A stretch of DNA of 64,000 bases from Lachnospiraceae bacterium (GTDB lineage: Bacteria > Bacillota > Clostridia > Lachnospirales > Lachnospiraceae), in the NCBI GenBank assembly GCA_025758065.1, contig CP107199.1:2019501-2083500 (forward strand), in the 5' to 3' direction. The notes beneath the pieces were generated by a model. The model saw only the letters and a program-made list of their open reading frames with translations. It did not search any database and was not told the origin of the DNA. Positions 42,442-49,782 of the stretch are shown piece after piece; position 1 is the stretch's first letter, and each line of letters begins with the position of its first letter. A program made the translations under genes and the position numbers.

Positions 42442-42787
42442 TATAATGGTGCAGGAGAAAAACAAGCGCCGCTGTAAGGCGGCATTTGTTTTTCTTGCAC
42501 CATTAACGAAGGTTCCGTCTGCGAAGCAGACAGTAGAGCGCAAAGCGCGGGGAACCTGAGTTTGCGATGTAACGAATGCCCCGCCTGCGTCAGCAGGCAG
42601 TGGAGCGCGACAGCGCGTGGGCATGAGTGGACCGGCACCATTAACGAAGATTCCGTCTGCGAAGCAGACAGTAGAGCGCAAAGCGCGGGGAATCTGAGTT
42701 TGCGATGTAACGAATGCCCCGCCTGCGTCAGCAGGCAGTAGAGCGCGACAGCGCGTGGGCATGAGTGGACCAGCACCATTAACGAAC
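42442..42787 (+). repeat. Family C structured repeat, copy 3 (four units, tandem duplication)
   Basis: TATAAT (42442-42447) is followed by a leader hairpin (42448-42501) with arms GGTGCAGGAGAAAAACAA / TTGTTTTTCTTGCACC. Four three-way-junction units follow. Their outer stems are AGGTTCC/GGAACCT (42510-42516, 42551-42557), ATGCCC/GGGCAT (42576-42581, 42619-42624), AGATTCC/GGAATCT (42648-42654, 42689-42695) and ATGCCC/GGGCAT (42714-42719, 42757-42762). Units 1+2 and 3+4 are a 138-bp tandem duplication (42502-42639, 42640-42777). The reading frames on the minus strand here are products of the repeat and not genes. Confidence 0.85.
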
Positions 42788-42802
42788 AGAAGGAGCAATT
42801 TT

Positions 42803-43357
42803 ATGAAGATTTTATTCGCATCTGATATCCACGGTTCTGCGTATTACTGCCGCAGACTGTTAGACATTTATAAAGAAACAAAAGCATCCAGAATGGTCAT
42901 TTTAGGGGACATCCTTTATCATGGCCCCAGAAATGATCTTCCAAAGGAGTATGCTCCAAAGGAAGTCATTGCCATGTTAAATCCATTAAAGGACCAGATC
43001 TACGCTGTACGCGGCAACTGTGATACGGAAGTAGACCAGATGGTGCTCCAGTTTCCGATCCTGGCAGATTATGCACTGCTGGTATTAGATGGAAAGACAT
43101 TTTATGCAACCCACGGACATGTATTTAATCAGGATCATCTGCCTCCTATGCAGGCTGGAGATATTCTGGTACATGGACATACACATTTGCTGAAAGCGGA
43201 AAAAGCAGAAACAGAATGTGGGACGATTACCGTATTAAATCCAGGCTCTGTTTCTATTCCTAAAGGTGGAAATCCAAATACATATGCGATCCTGGAAGAT
43301 GGAATATTTGCCATTTATTCCCTGGATGGCGAAGTGGTAAAAGAAATTAAGCTGTAA
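42803..43357 (+). CDS. yfcE: YfcE-type metallophosphoesterase
   Basis: The 184-residue cytoplasmic phosphodiesterase has the complete calcineurin-like metal motif set: FASDIHGSAYYC, VILGDILYHGPRNDLP, VRGNCDTEVDQM, ATHGHVFNQDH and VHGHTHLLKAE. These map to the D-x-H, GDxxxxG, GNCD and GHTH motifs of YfcE/MJ0936. ATG 42803 has AAGGAG about 9 nt upstream. An upstream extension of the frame lies in the family C repeat and is rejected. It is followed 66 bp later by an RNA methyltransferase gene. Confidence 0.92.
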   Translation: MKILFASDIHGSAYYCRRLLDIYKETKASRMVILGDILYHGPRNDLPKEYAPKEVIAMLNPLKDQIYAVRGNCDTEVDQMVLQFPILADYALLVLDGKTFYATHGHVFNQDHLPPMQAGDILVHGHTHLLKAEKAETECGTITVLNPGSVSIPKGGNPNTYAILEDGIFAIYSLDGEVVKEIKL

Positions 43358-43423
43358 AAAGTAATATGAAACTGAAAAAGAAATTGAAAAATGGAATGAA
43401 TTTAGAACTGTGAGGAAAACGGA

Positions 43424-44593
43424 TTGAAGCAGACCTATGAACTGATCGCACCCTGTCATTTTGGGCTGGAAGCTGTATTAAAAAAAGAAATACTGGATCT
43501 GGGATATGAGATCTCCCAGGTGGAAGATGGAAGAGTCACATTTATCGGTGATGATGAGGCAATCTGCCGTGCAAATGTATTTTTACGCACTGCAGAGCGT
43601 ATTCTGTTAAAAGCAGGCAGCTTCCGGGCTGAGACCTTTGAGGAACTGTTCCAGGGAACAAAAGCTATTGCATGGGAAGAATTTATCCCGGAAGATGGTA
43701 AATTCTGGGTAGCAAAGGCGTCTTCTATTAAGAGCAAGCTGTTCAGCCCTTCTGATATCCAGTCTATTATGAAAAAGGCCATGGTAGAACGGATGAAGGA
43801 GCATTATCATGTATCCTGGTTTCCGGAAGATGGGGCAAAATTCCCCTTGCGTGTATTTTTGTATAAGGATATTGTTACCATTGGCATTGATACCAGTGGT
43901 GATTCCCTTCATAAAAGAGGTTACCGCACCCTTACCAGCAAGGCTCCTATTACAGAAACACTGGCTGCAGCACTGATCATGCTTACTCCGTGGAATAAGG
44001 ACCGTATTCTGGTGGATCCATTCTGCGGAAGCGGTACGTTCCCTGTTGAGGCAGCCATGATGGCAGCCAATATGGCACCAGGTATGAACCGCTCTTTCTT
44101 ATCTGAAGACTGGAAGAATATTATTAAAAGAAAATGCTGGTATGATGCCATGGACGAAGCAAATGATCTATTGGATGATACAGTAAAAGTAGATATCCAG
44201 GGCTATGATATTGACGGGGATATTGTGAAAGCAGCCAGAGCCAATGCCCAGTCTGCAGGTGTGGACCATATGATCCATTTCCAGCAGCGTCCGGTAAACG
44301 CTCTCAGCCATCCGAAGAAATATGGTTTTATTATTTCCAACCCGCCTTACGGCGAGCGTATTGAAGAGAAAAAGAACCTTCCGGCTCTGTATACAGAGAT
44401 CGGTGAGCGTTTTGCAGCTTTAGATGCCTGGTCCATGTATCTGATCACATCTTATGAGGATGCGGAGAAATACATTGGCCGTAAGGCAGACAAGAACCGC
44501 AAGATCTACAATGGCATGTTAAAAACCTATTTCTATCAGTTCATGGGTCCCAGACCGCCAAAACGCAGTCAGGAGAACCGAAACGTTGATTAA
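43424..44593 (+). CDS. THUMP-domain class I RNA methyltransferase (RlmL/YpsC-like)
   Basis: The 389-residue protein has an N-terminal THUMP RNA-binding domain (about 45-160). It also has a SAM-dependent Rossmann methyltransferase: PITETLAAALIMLTPW, the SAM motif VDPFCGSGTFPVEAAMMAAN, QGYDIDGDIVKAARANAQSA and the catalytic motif IISNPPYGERIEEKKNL (NPPY). These features fit N2-guanine methyltransferases of 23S rRNA or tRNA. The start is TTG 43424, with GAGG upstream; no in-frame ATG precedes the conserved HFGLEAVLKKEI. It overlaps the next gene by 8 nt. Confidence 0.9.
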   Translation: MKQTYELIAPCHFGLEAVLKKEILDLGYEISQVEDGRVTFIGDDEAICRANVFLRTAERILLKAGSFRAETFEELFQGTKAIAWEEFIPEDGKFWVAKASSIKSKLFSPSDIQSIMKKAMVERMKEHYHVSWFPEDGAKFPLRVFLYKDIVTIGIDTSGDSLHKRGYRTLTSKAPITETLAAALIMLTPWNKDRILVDPFCGSGTFPVEAAMMAANMAPGMNRSFLSEDWKNIIKRKCWYDAMDEANDLLDDTVKVDIQGYDIDGDIVKAARANAQSAGVDHMIHFQQRPVNALSHPKKYGFIISNPPYGERIEEKKNLPALYTEIGERFAALDAWSMYLITSYEDAEKYIGRKADKNRKIYNGMLKTYFYQFMGPRPPKRSQENRNVD

Positions 44594-46139
44594 AAAAAGA
44601 ATAAAAATCCAATTAAAGAAAGCCGTTTCCATGTTTATGGGAGCGGCTTTGCCTGGAATAATGTGTACGATCCTTCTTTCAGTCTGTCTTGCGGGCTGTA
44701 AAAGCATTCCGGCAAAACCGGAAAAAGATCAGGCAGGAGAAAATCAGCAGCAGGAACAGATGAAAGAAAGTAAGGATACAGATCCTGGTCAGGAGAAAAA
44801 AACTCAGGCAGGAAAAGATACACAAAACAGTGGGAAAAGCACAGCACAAGATGATGGAAGCACAGCGGGTCCGCCGGTTATCTGGAACCGTAAAATGCCT
44901 GAGGATGTAGTTTTGCCGGCTTCTTACGATTACAGGGAACAGGGACGTGCACCTAAGATCGGCAATCAGGGATCTCTTGGCACTTGCTGGGCGTTTGCTT
45001 CTCTGACTGCCCTGGAATCTACGCTGCTGCCGGATCAGAAAGAAACATTTTCTGTGGATCATATGTCCATGCACAATCATTTTCTTCTGGGGCAGGACGA
45101 AGGGGGAGAATACACCATGTCCATGGCTTATCTTCTTTCCTGGGAAGGACCGGTGTGGGAGTCAGAGGATCCTTATGGTGATGGAATTTCCCCAGATGGC
45201 TTAAAAGCAAGGGAACATGTACAGGAGATACAGATCCTGCCGTCAAAAGATTATGAAGCTATTAAAAGGGCTGTTTATTTAGAAGGTGGTGTGCAAAGCT
45301 CCTTATATACATCTATGCAGGATTATGAAAGTGAGTCTATTTATTACAATCGTGACACCAATTCCTATTGCTATATTGGTACGGAAAAGCCTAACCATGA
45401 TTCTGTGATCGTAGGCTGGGATGATGATTTCCCGAAAGAAAATTTTAATATGGATCTGGAAGGAGACGGAGCCTTTATATGTACTAACAGCTGGGGCGAA
45501 GATTTCGGAGATCAGGGATATTTTTATGTATCTTATTATGATACTAATATTGGAGTCCATAATATTGTATACACGGGAATTGAACCTACTGACAATTATG
45601 ACAAGATCTACCAGAGTGATCTTTGCGGCTGGGTGGGTCAGATCGGGTATGGGAAAGATACAGCCTGGTTTGCCAATGCTTATCGCACAGAAGAAAGGGA
45701 AGAGCTGGCGGCAGCCGGTTTTTATGCAACAGGGCCGGATACAGAATATAAGATCTATGTGGCACGTTATCTTCCGGACAAGGACGGCTCAGATGCTGCA
45801 GGAAAAGACAGGTTCAGTCAGGACCATGGCCTAGAATCCGCTTTAAACAGGAGGACTCTTTTAGCAGAGGGAGTTTTAGAGTATTCAGGCTATTATACGA
45901 TTCCTTTTGATCAAAAAATAGTATTGGACCAGGGGGAAAAGTTTGCTATAATAGTGGAAATAAAAACGCCGGATACTGTTCATCCTGTAGCTATTGAATA
46001 TGATGCCGGAGATGGTATTGCCCAGGTGACAATGGCAGACGGCGAAGGTTATTTAAGCCACAATGGTTCTCTGTGGGAGCATGTAGAAGAGACCCAGAAG
46101 TGCAACCTGTGCCTGAAGGTGTATACAGACACAAAATAA
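44586..46139 (+). CDS. C1 papain-family cysteine peptidase lipoprotein
   Basis: The protein has 517 residues. The N-terminus has a lipobox (LSVCLAGCKS, Cys near 37) after a hydrophobic segment. A Gln/Glu/Lys-rich low-complexity linker runs to about 95. The papain domain has the oxyanion Gln and catalytic Cys in GNQGSLGTCWAFASLTALES, His in KPNHDSVIVGWDDDFP and Asn in FICTNSWGEDFGDQGYFYVS. The last 170 residues (lectin-like C1-associated domain) follow. Start TTG 44586 has AGGAG 9 nt upstream; a later ATG (44631) is possible. It would act on the outer membrane face on proteins. It overlaps the methyltransferase gene by 8 nt. Confidence 0.88.
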   Translation: MIKKRIKIQLKKAVSMFMGAALPGIMCTILLSVCLAGCKSIPAKPEKDQAGENQQQEQMKESKDTDPGQEKKTQAGKDTQNSGKSTAQDDGSTAGPPVIWNRKMPEDVVLPASYDYREQGRAPKIGNQGSLGTCWAFASLTALESTLLPDQKETFSVDHMSMHNHFLLGQDEGGEYTMSMAYLLSWEGPVWESEDPYGDGISPDGLKAREHVQEIQILPSKDYEAIKRAVYLEGGVQSSLYTSMQDYESESIYYNRDTNSYCYIGTEKPNHDSVIVGWDDDFPKENFNMDLEGDGAFICTNSWGEDFGDQGYFYVSYYDTNIGVHNIVYTGIEPTDNYDKIYQSDLCGWVGQIGYGKDTAWFANAYRTEEREELAAAGFYATGPDTEYKIYVARYLPDKDGSDAAGKDRFSQDHGLESALNRRTLLAEGVLEYSGYYTIPFDQKIVLDQGEKFAIIVEIKTPDTVHPVAIEYDAGDGIAQVTMADGEGYLSHNGSLWEHVEETQKCNLCLKVYTDTK

Positions 46140-46177
46140 ACAGGGAAAAGCCAACACATGATACAAAGGGTGATAAC

Positions 46178-46795
46178 ATGGAAAATAATAAAGAAAAAAG
46201 AATCATATTTGCAACGGGAAATGCGGGAAAGATGCGAGAGATCCGTGCTATTCTGTCTGACCTGGGATTGCCAGTGCTGTCTATGAAAGAAGCAGGTGTT
46301 GTCCTGAATATTGTAGAAGATGGTAAAACATTCGCGGAAAATGCAAAAATTAAAGCAATGGCAGTGTGGAAGCAGACAGGAGGCATTGTGCTGGCAGACG
46401 ATTCAGGTCTGGCCGTAGATTATATTGGAGGCGAGCCAGGTGTTTACTCTGCCAGATATATGGGAGAAGATACCTCTTATGAGATCAAAAACCGAAATAT
46501 CATTGAGCGTCTGGCAAATGCCGAAGGAAAAGAACGCAGTGCCCGTTTTGTCTGTAACATTACCGCTGTCTTAGAAGATGGAAGGGTGATCCAGAGAGAA
46601 GCTGCCATGGAAGGATTGATCGCAAAGGAGCCTGCAGGAGACGGCGGTTTTGGTTATGATCCAATCCTTTATCTCCCAGAGTTTGGAAAAACTTCTGCAG
46701 AGCTTACCATGGAAGAGAAGAACCGCATCAGCCACAGAGGAAAAGCATTAGAGGCAATGAAACAGGCCTTAAAGGAAGAGGTTGCAGAAAAATGA
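46178..46795 (+). CDS. rdgB: RdgB/HAM1 non-canonical purine NTP pyrophosphatase
   Basis: The enzyme hydrolyses dITP, XTP and ITP to monophosphates and keeps these out of nucleic acids. The 205 residues match the family. Seen are IIFATGNAGKMREIRAILSD at residues 8-27, the metal-binding VLADDSGLAVDYIGGEPGVY then SARYMG, and GDGGFGYDPILYLPEFGKT, then KNRISHRGKAL. ATG 46178 follows AAAGGGTG; the longer frame upstream lies in the end of the C1 peptidase gene. It overlaps the next gene by 4 nt. Confidence 0.96.
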   Translation: MENNKEKRIIFATGNAGKMREIRAILSDLGLPVLSMKEAGVVLNIVEDGKTFAENAKIKAMAVWKQTGGIVLADDSGLAVDYIGGEPGVYSARYMGEDTSYEIKNRNIIERLANAEGKERSARFVCNITAVLEDGRVIQREAAMEGLIAKEPAGDGGFGYDPILYLPEFGKTSAELTMEEKNRISHRGKALEAMKQALKEEVAEK

Positions 46796-47289
46796 AGATA
46801 TTGATCGTTAGCGATACACACAGAAAAGATGAAAATCTGAAGTGGGTGATCAGGAAAACAAAGCCTTTTGATATGCTGATCCATCTGGGAGATGCAGAGG
46901 GAAGCGAATACGAGATCATGAAATGGGTGGATAAAGGCTGTGATCTGGAAATGATTATGGGAAATAATGATTTCTTTTCTCAGTTAGAACGGGAAAAGGA
47001 AATCATGATCGGTAAGTACAAGGTGCTTCTCACCCACGGACATTATTATAATGTGTCTACCGGTCCTGCTTATTTAAAGCAGGAAGCAAAAGAGCGGGGC
47101 TTTGACATCGTTATGTTCGGTCATACTCACAGACCATACTTTGATATCGATAAATCCGGGGAAAAGGAGCTGATCACTTTAAATCCCGGCAGCCTTTCCT
47201 ATCCGAGACAGGAGGGACACAGACCTTCTTATATGCTGATGAAGATCGATGACAATGGGGAAGCCCGGTTTGAGCAGCATTATCTGTAA
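46792..47289 (+). CDS. MJ0936/YfcE-type metallophosphoesterase
   Basis: The 165-residue phosphodiesterase has VSDTHRKDENL, LIHLGDAEGSEYEIMKW, MIMGNNDFFSQL, LLTHGHYYNVS and MFGHTHRPYFD, the full metal motif set. Its ATG overlaps the rdgB stop (ATGA), a common pairing in Clostridia (rdgB-yfcE). It is the second such enzyme in this window besides 42803-43357, with which it shares the family but not strong sequence identity. Confidence 0.93.
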   Translation: MKILIVSDTHRKDENLKWVIRKTKPFDMLIHLGDAEGSEYEIMKWVDKGCDLEMIMGNNDFFSQLEREKEIMIGKYKVLLTHGHYYNVSTGPAYLKQEAKERGFDIVMFGHTHRPYFDIDKSGEKELITLNPGSLSYPRQEGHRPSYMLMKIDDNGEARFEQHYL

Positions 47290-47807
47290 AAGTTTTTGTG
47301 AAAAAGTGTACATAGGGGAAGAAGTGCAGCTATGGGAATGATGGCGCATGTAAAGTGTGTATCAGACCGAAAAGGAAGTAGAGAAAGAAAATCTTGCCGG
47401 CAGTACTCTGCATTGCGGAACTTTGCAATATGCCGCGTCAGCTTCAATCGACGATGCTACCGGCATCGCCTCATTCAGCTTCCTTGCACATGAAAATTTA
47501 TCCTGCGTGTAATGGATCGGTAATTATCGTGGATTATACTAGGAAATCCGGAGATGGCGGCTTTGCTGACGAGTCTGGCGAAGAGCTTGAAGGTTGAATA
47601 AAATAATGAAGATAAAATAGAGTCTGCTGGCATTAGGAGAAATCCAGATGTGGGTGGACTTTTTTGTAGTGGAAAATAATGTACATAAGATATGCTTCAA
47701 GCTATAATTAGGGTAGATGTTTCCCTGGTGTAATGTCAGCTGAAGCATTACAAATGACGGGCTTTGGCTGTTAGATGATCCAGGGGTGATCGAGGAGAAA
47801 ATAAAAG
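47290..47807 (+). other. 518-bp region with a gene remnant and weak hairpins
   Basis: No intact gene was found. Plus-strand residues around 47520-47596 read as GSVIIVDYTRKSGDGGFADE then SGEELEG with a stop, which looks like the end of a protein, but no upstream homology or start is convincing. A hairpin AAATCCA...TGGACTT followed by TTTT lies at 47640-47665. The unit near 47380-47480 contains a CGATGC...GCATCG pairing. The remainder shows nothing I recognise. Confidence 0.35.
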
Positions 47808-48467
47808 ATGATAAATGAACACTTGAAAAAAGAAAATATTTTCTTAGACGATTGGGCAGCAAAGGTTTCCGGTTTTATAAGAGATGGGATAGTTGATCAT
47901 GAATTTTACTGGAAAAGCGGGATAAAAATTCTATTTTTGTTAAAAGAGGTGAATGGTGGGGAAGACTGGGATTTAAGAGAATTTCTTCGTGAAGGCGGAA
48001 GAAAGCAAACCTGGGATAATGTCACCAGATGGGTGATAGGAATAAATCACTTAGAGCGAGATATACCATGGAGAGAGCTAGAAACTATAACTGAAGAACA
48101 AAGAATAGAAAATCTGCAACAGATAGCAGTTGTGAATGTAAAAAAGACTCCTGGTGGTCATACCTCTGCACTTGAGCAGATAACAGAGGCAGCTATAGAT
48201 AACGGGGAGATGCTATGTAATCAGATAAATATGTGTCAACCAGATATTATAATCTGTGGTGGTACTTCTGGAAATTATTTTAATAACATTACGGAGTATT
48301 CAAATCCTGTCTGGAAACAGACGAAACATGGTATATGGTATGTTGTTGAGCCAACAGGCAGGATTATTGTTGAATATTCGCATCCGGAAGCGAGGGTTAA
48401 AGATTGCCTGCTTTATTATGGTTTGGTAGATGCTGTAAGAGAAATTATATCAATATTATATCACTAA
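47808..48467 (+). CDS. Putative uracil-DNA-glycosylase-fold protein
   Basis: The 219-residue cytoplasmic protein is not assigned to a named family. The block IKILFLLKEVNGGEDWDLRE (about 39-58) resembles the UDG motif A region, with KEVNG in place of GQDPY. QPDIIICGGT (about 146-155) precedes YSHPEARVKDCL, resembling the HPSxR motif B. So it is likely a divergent UDG-superfamily member. DNA glycosylase activity is not proven; the altered catalytic loop could mean a different chemistry. The gene is preceded by a T-rich, poorly structured region and followed by an ArsC-like gene. Confidence 0.55.
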   Translation: MINEHLKKENIFLDDWAAKVSGFIRDGIVDHEFYWKSGIKILFLLKEVNGGEDWDLREFLREGGRKQTWDNVTRWVIGINHLERDIPWRELETITEEQRIENLQQIAVVNVKKTPGGHTSALEQITEAAIDNGEMLCNQINMCQPDIIICGGTSGNYFNNITEYSNPVWKQTKHGIWYVVEPTGRIIVEYSHPEARVKDCLLYYGLVDAVREIISILYH

Positions 48468-48563
48468 TAGATACTTATAGGGTAATGTAATTAGAAAGAT
48501 AGAGCATCTGGTAAGCAAACATGATGCTCGAAAAACTTATATTGATGGCAAAGGAAGGTTGAT

Positions 48564-48905
48564 ATGAATATACAGATATTTGGGACAAAGAAATGTAATG
48601 ATACAAGAAAGGCTGAGCGCTTTTTTAAAGAGCGTGGCATAAAGTATCAGTTCATTGATATGAAAGAAAAGGGCATGAGCAAAGGAGAATTTAATTCTGT
48701 AGCTCAGGCAAATGGCGGATTAGATAACATGGTCAACTGGAATGGGAAAGACAAGAACTTACTTGCCCTTATAAAATATATTGCTGACGAAGACAAACTT
48801 GAAAAAGTTCTTGAAAATCCACAGGTAATTAAGACACCGGTGGTCAGAAACAGTAAGCAATCAACACTGGGGTATCTGCCGGATGTATGGAAAAACTGGA
48901 ATTAG
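48564..48905 (+). CDS. ArsC/Spx-family thioredoxin-fold protein
   Basis: The 113-residue protein starts MNIQIFGTKKCNDTRKAERF; the redox Cys is followed by NDTRKA, the ArsC/YffB-type C-x4-K/R loop. It also has KYQFIDMKEKGMSKGEF and a terminal LENPQVIKTPVVRNSKQSTL with a basic site. These are small glutaredoxin-like reductases of arsenate type or Spx-like regulators. One Cys only, so Spx (which needs CxxC) is unlikely. It is a single gene just before the tRNA-Pro promoter. The function in arsenate reduction is a family guess. Confidence 0.82.
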   Translation: MNIQIFGTKKCNDTRKAERFFKERGIKYQFIDMKEKGMSKGEFNSVAQANGGLDNMVNWNGKDKNLLALIKYIADEDKLEKVLENPQVIKTPVVRNSKQSTLGYLPDVWKNWN

Positions 48906-48938
48906 AGGATAGTATATGCAAAAAAATGCGAAAAAGTG

Positions 48939-48967
48939 TTGACAAAACAATAATGGTCATATATAAT
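48939..48967 (+). promoter_or_regulatory. tRNA-Pro/Gly promoter
   Basis: TTGACA (48939-48944) and TATAAT (48962-48967) with 17-bp spacing are perfect consensus. Confidence 0.88.
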
Positions 48968-48981
48968 ACTCTTTGTTGCGA

Positions 48982-49056
48982 CGGGGTGTGGCTCAGCTTG
49001 GCTAGAGCGCCTGGTTTGGGACCAGGAGGTCGCAGGTTCGAATCCTGTCACCCCGA
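48982..49056 (+). tRNA. tRNA-Pro (TGG)
   Basis: The acceptor stem is CGGGGTG / CACCCCG. The anticodon loop TTTGGGA gives TGG between CCTGG and CCAGG. The T-arm has GGTTCGAATCC. The discriminator is A and CCA is not encoded. It lies 28 nt before tRNA-Gly and is probably cotranscribed with it. Confidence 0.97.
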
Positions 49057-49084
49057 CTTGTACAAAAGAATAGATATATGATAT

Positions 49085-49155
49085 GCAGGTGTAGTTCAAT
49101 GGTAGAACACTAGCCTTCCAAGCTAGATACGTGGGTTCGATTCCCATCACCTGCT
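49085..49155 (+). tRNA. tRNA-Gly (TCC), attachment site of an integrated element
   Basis: The acceptor stem is GCAGGTG / CACCTGC. The anticodon loop CTTCCAA (TCC) sits between CTAGC and GCTAG. The 3' end (from 49135) doubles as attL of the downstream element, and the tRNA is complete, so integration preserved its function. A terminator follows at 49161-49190. Confidence 0.97.
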
Positions 49156-49159
49156 TTTT
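49135..49159 (+). mobile_element. attL of the tRNA-Gly element
   Basis: The 25-bp block from GTTCGATTCCC to CACCTGCTTTTT covers the T-arm and 3' end of tRNA-Gly. It is duplicated exactly at 51884-51908. Confidence 0.88.
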
Positions 49160-49160
49160 T

Positions 49161-49190
49161 AAATCCTTGATATTTCAAGGATTTTTTGTT
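49161..49190 (+). terminator. Terminator after tRNA-Gly
   Basis: AAATCCTTGA and TCAAGGATTT form a stem, followed by TTTTG. It lies just inside the element's left end. Confidence 0.8.
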
Positions 49191-49208
49191 TTTTATAGGG
49201 AAAAAGAA

Positions 49209-49227
49209 TGATTACACTTGATTACAT
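49209..49227 (+). other. Left integrase arm-type sites
   Basis: TGATTACAC and TGATTACAT lie 1 nt apart. Similar sites occur at the right end (51806-51826). A GAGTGTAAT, the reverse complement of ATTACACTC, lies at 49243-49251. Confidence 0.55.
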
Positions 49228-49251
49228 TTTCGATATGTTAAAGAGTGTAAT

Positions 49252-49383
49252 TTAACGGCATAGTGTGTTTTCTAACAAAGATTCCGTTTGTTTATCTGAC
49301 AGACGATTAAAGCAATAGTTTTTATATGTTGTTTTTTCGTCCTCATGTCCGGCCATTTTTCGAATTTCATTGATATTTAGGCC
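49252..49383 (-). pseudogene. Tyrosine recombinase (integrase), C-terminal stump
   Basis: Read on the minus strand, this encodes FIDSGLNINEIRKMAGHEDE then KTTYKNYCFNRLSDK and stops at 49252. GLNINEIRKMAGHEDEKTTY carries the late His of the catalytic set (GH) and the Tyr nucleophile region of tyrosine integrases. The N-terminal nine tenths of the protein are missing and replaced by the regulator gene's 3' region. The location beside attL fits a tRNA-integrating element. The end at 49383 is approximate. Confidence 0.78.
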
Positions 49384-49392
49384 GCTATCTAT

Positions 49393-49415
49393 GAATGTGG
49401 GAGAAGGATGCCCCT
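49393..49415 (-). terminator. Xre terminator
   Basis: A GGGAGAAGG...CCTTCTCC hairpin sits directly after the Xre gene on the minus strand, with a short T-tract on only one side. It probably ends the Xre transcript. Confidence 0.5.
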
Positions 49416-49421
49416 TCTCCT

Positions 49422-49661
49422 TTATTTTTCAAAAAACTTTTCAATCGGCACTTGAAGTATCTCTGATAATCCATAAAGTTCAATATCTGTAATTGTTCGT
49501 GAACCGTCCTCGATTCTGGAAATAGATCCCCTACATATATATACAGCCAGTGTTTCAAGCTTATCGGATAATTGTTGTTGGCTCAGTTTTCGCATTTTTC
49601 GGTAGTATTTAATCTTTTCACCAGTGATGTTCATGGATGTTCCTTCAATGATACGCGGCAT
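49422..49661 (-). CDS. Xre-family repressor of the integrated element
   Basis: The 79-residue DNA-binding protein has a helix-turn-helix: ITGEKIKYYRKMRKLSQQQL, SDKLETLAVYICRGSISRIE and DGSRTITDIELYGLSEILQV, the HTH_3 pattern. It is one domain only, so it acts as a dimer on palindromes. Start ATG 49661 (MPRIIEGTSM) has GGAG 10 nt upstream; an earlier in-frame ATG at 49706 lacks a site and overlaps operator 1. It is divergently oriented to the wall-binding protein gene, with two identical-type 19-bp operators in the intergenic region. Confidence 0.88.
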   Translation of the reverse strand: MPRIIEGTSMNITGEKIKYYRKMRKLSQQQLSDKLETLAVYICRGSISRIEDGSRTITDIELYGLSEILQVPIEKFFEK

Positions 49662-49687
49662 TATTTTCAATCTCCTTTTATATCTTT

Positions 49688-49706
49688 TTGTCTTGTAATA
49701 GGACAA
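49688..49706. promoter_or_regulatory. Operator 1 (Xre)
   Basis: TTGTCTTGTAATAGGACAA is a near-palindrome of form TTGTCYTG-TAA-YAGGACAA. It covers the -35 (TTGTAA, 49693-49698) of the plus-strand promoter with -10 TATACT (49716-49721), spacer 17 bp. Confidence 0.75.
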
Positions 49707-49736
49707 AAATAATGCTATACTGGTTTTTGAAAAAAC

Positions 49737-49755
49737 TTGTCCTGTAACAGGACAA
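49737..49755. promoter_or_regulatory. Operator 2 (Xre), perfect palindrome
   Basis: TTGTCCTG-TAA-CAGGACAA has perfect 8-bp arms. Its centre is 49 bp from operator 1. It lies downstream of the -10 of the secreted-protein promoter, before the ribosome binding site at 49769. Confidence 0.82.
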
Positions 49756-49782
49756 ACATTAAAAATAATGAGGAGATCTACA

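Noticed and set aside
42502..42777. CRISPR array
   Set aside because: The repeats are contiguous 138-bp units with no spacers of constant length and no cas genes nearby.
42034..42798. Long minus-strand reading frames over the family C repeat (up to 254 residues)
   Set aside because: They arise from repeat units rich in GC hairpins, with repetitive residues such as LPADAGGAFVTSQTQ, and no ribosome binding site. The repeats differ in the pattern expected of RNA/DNA structure, not of protein.
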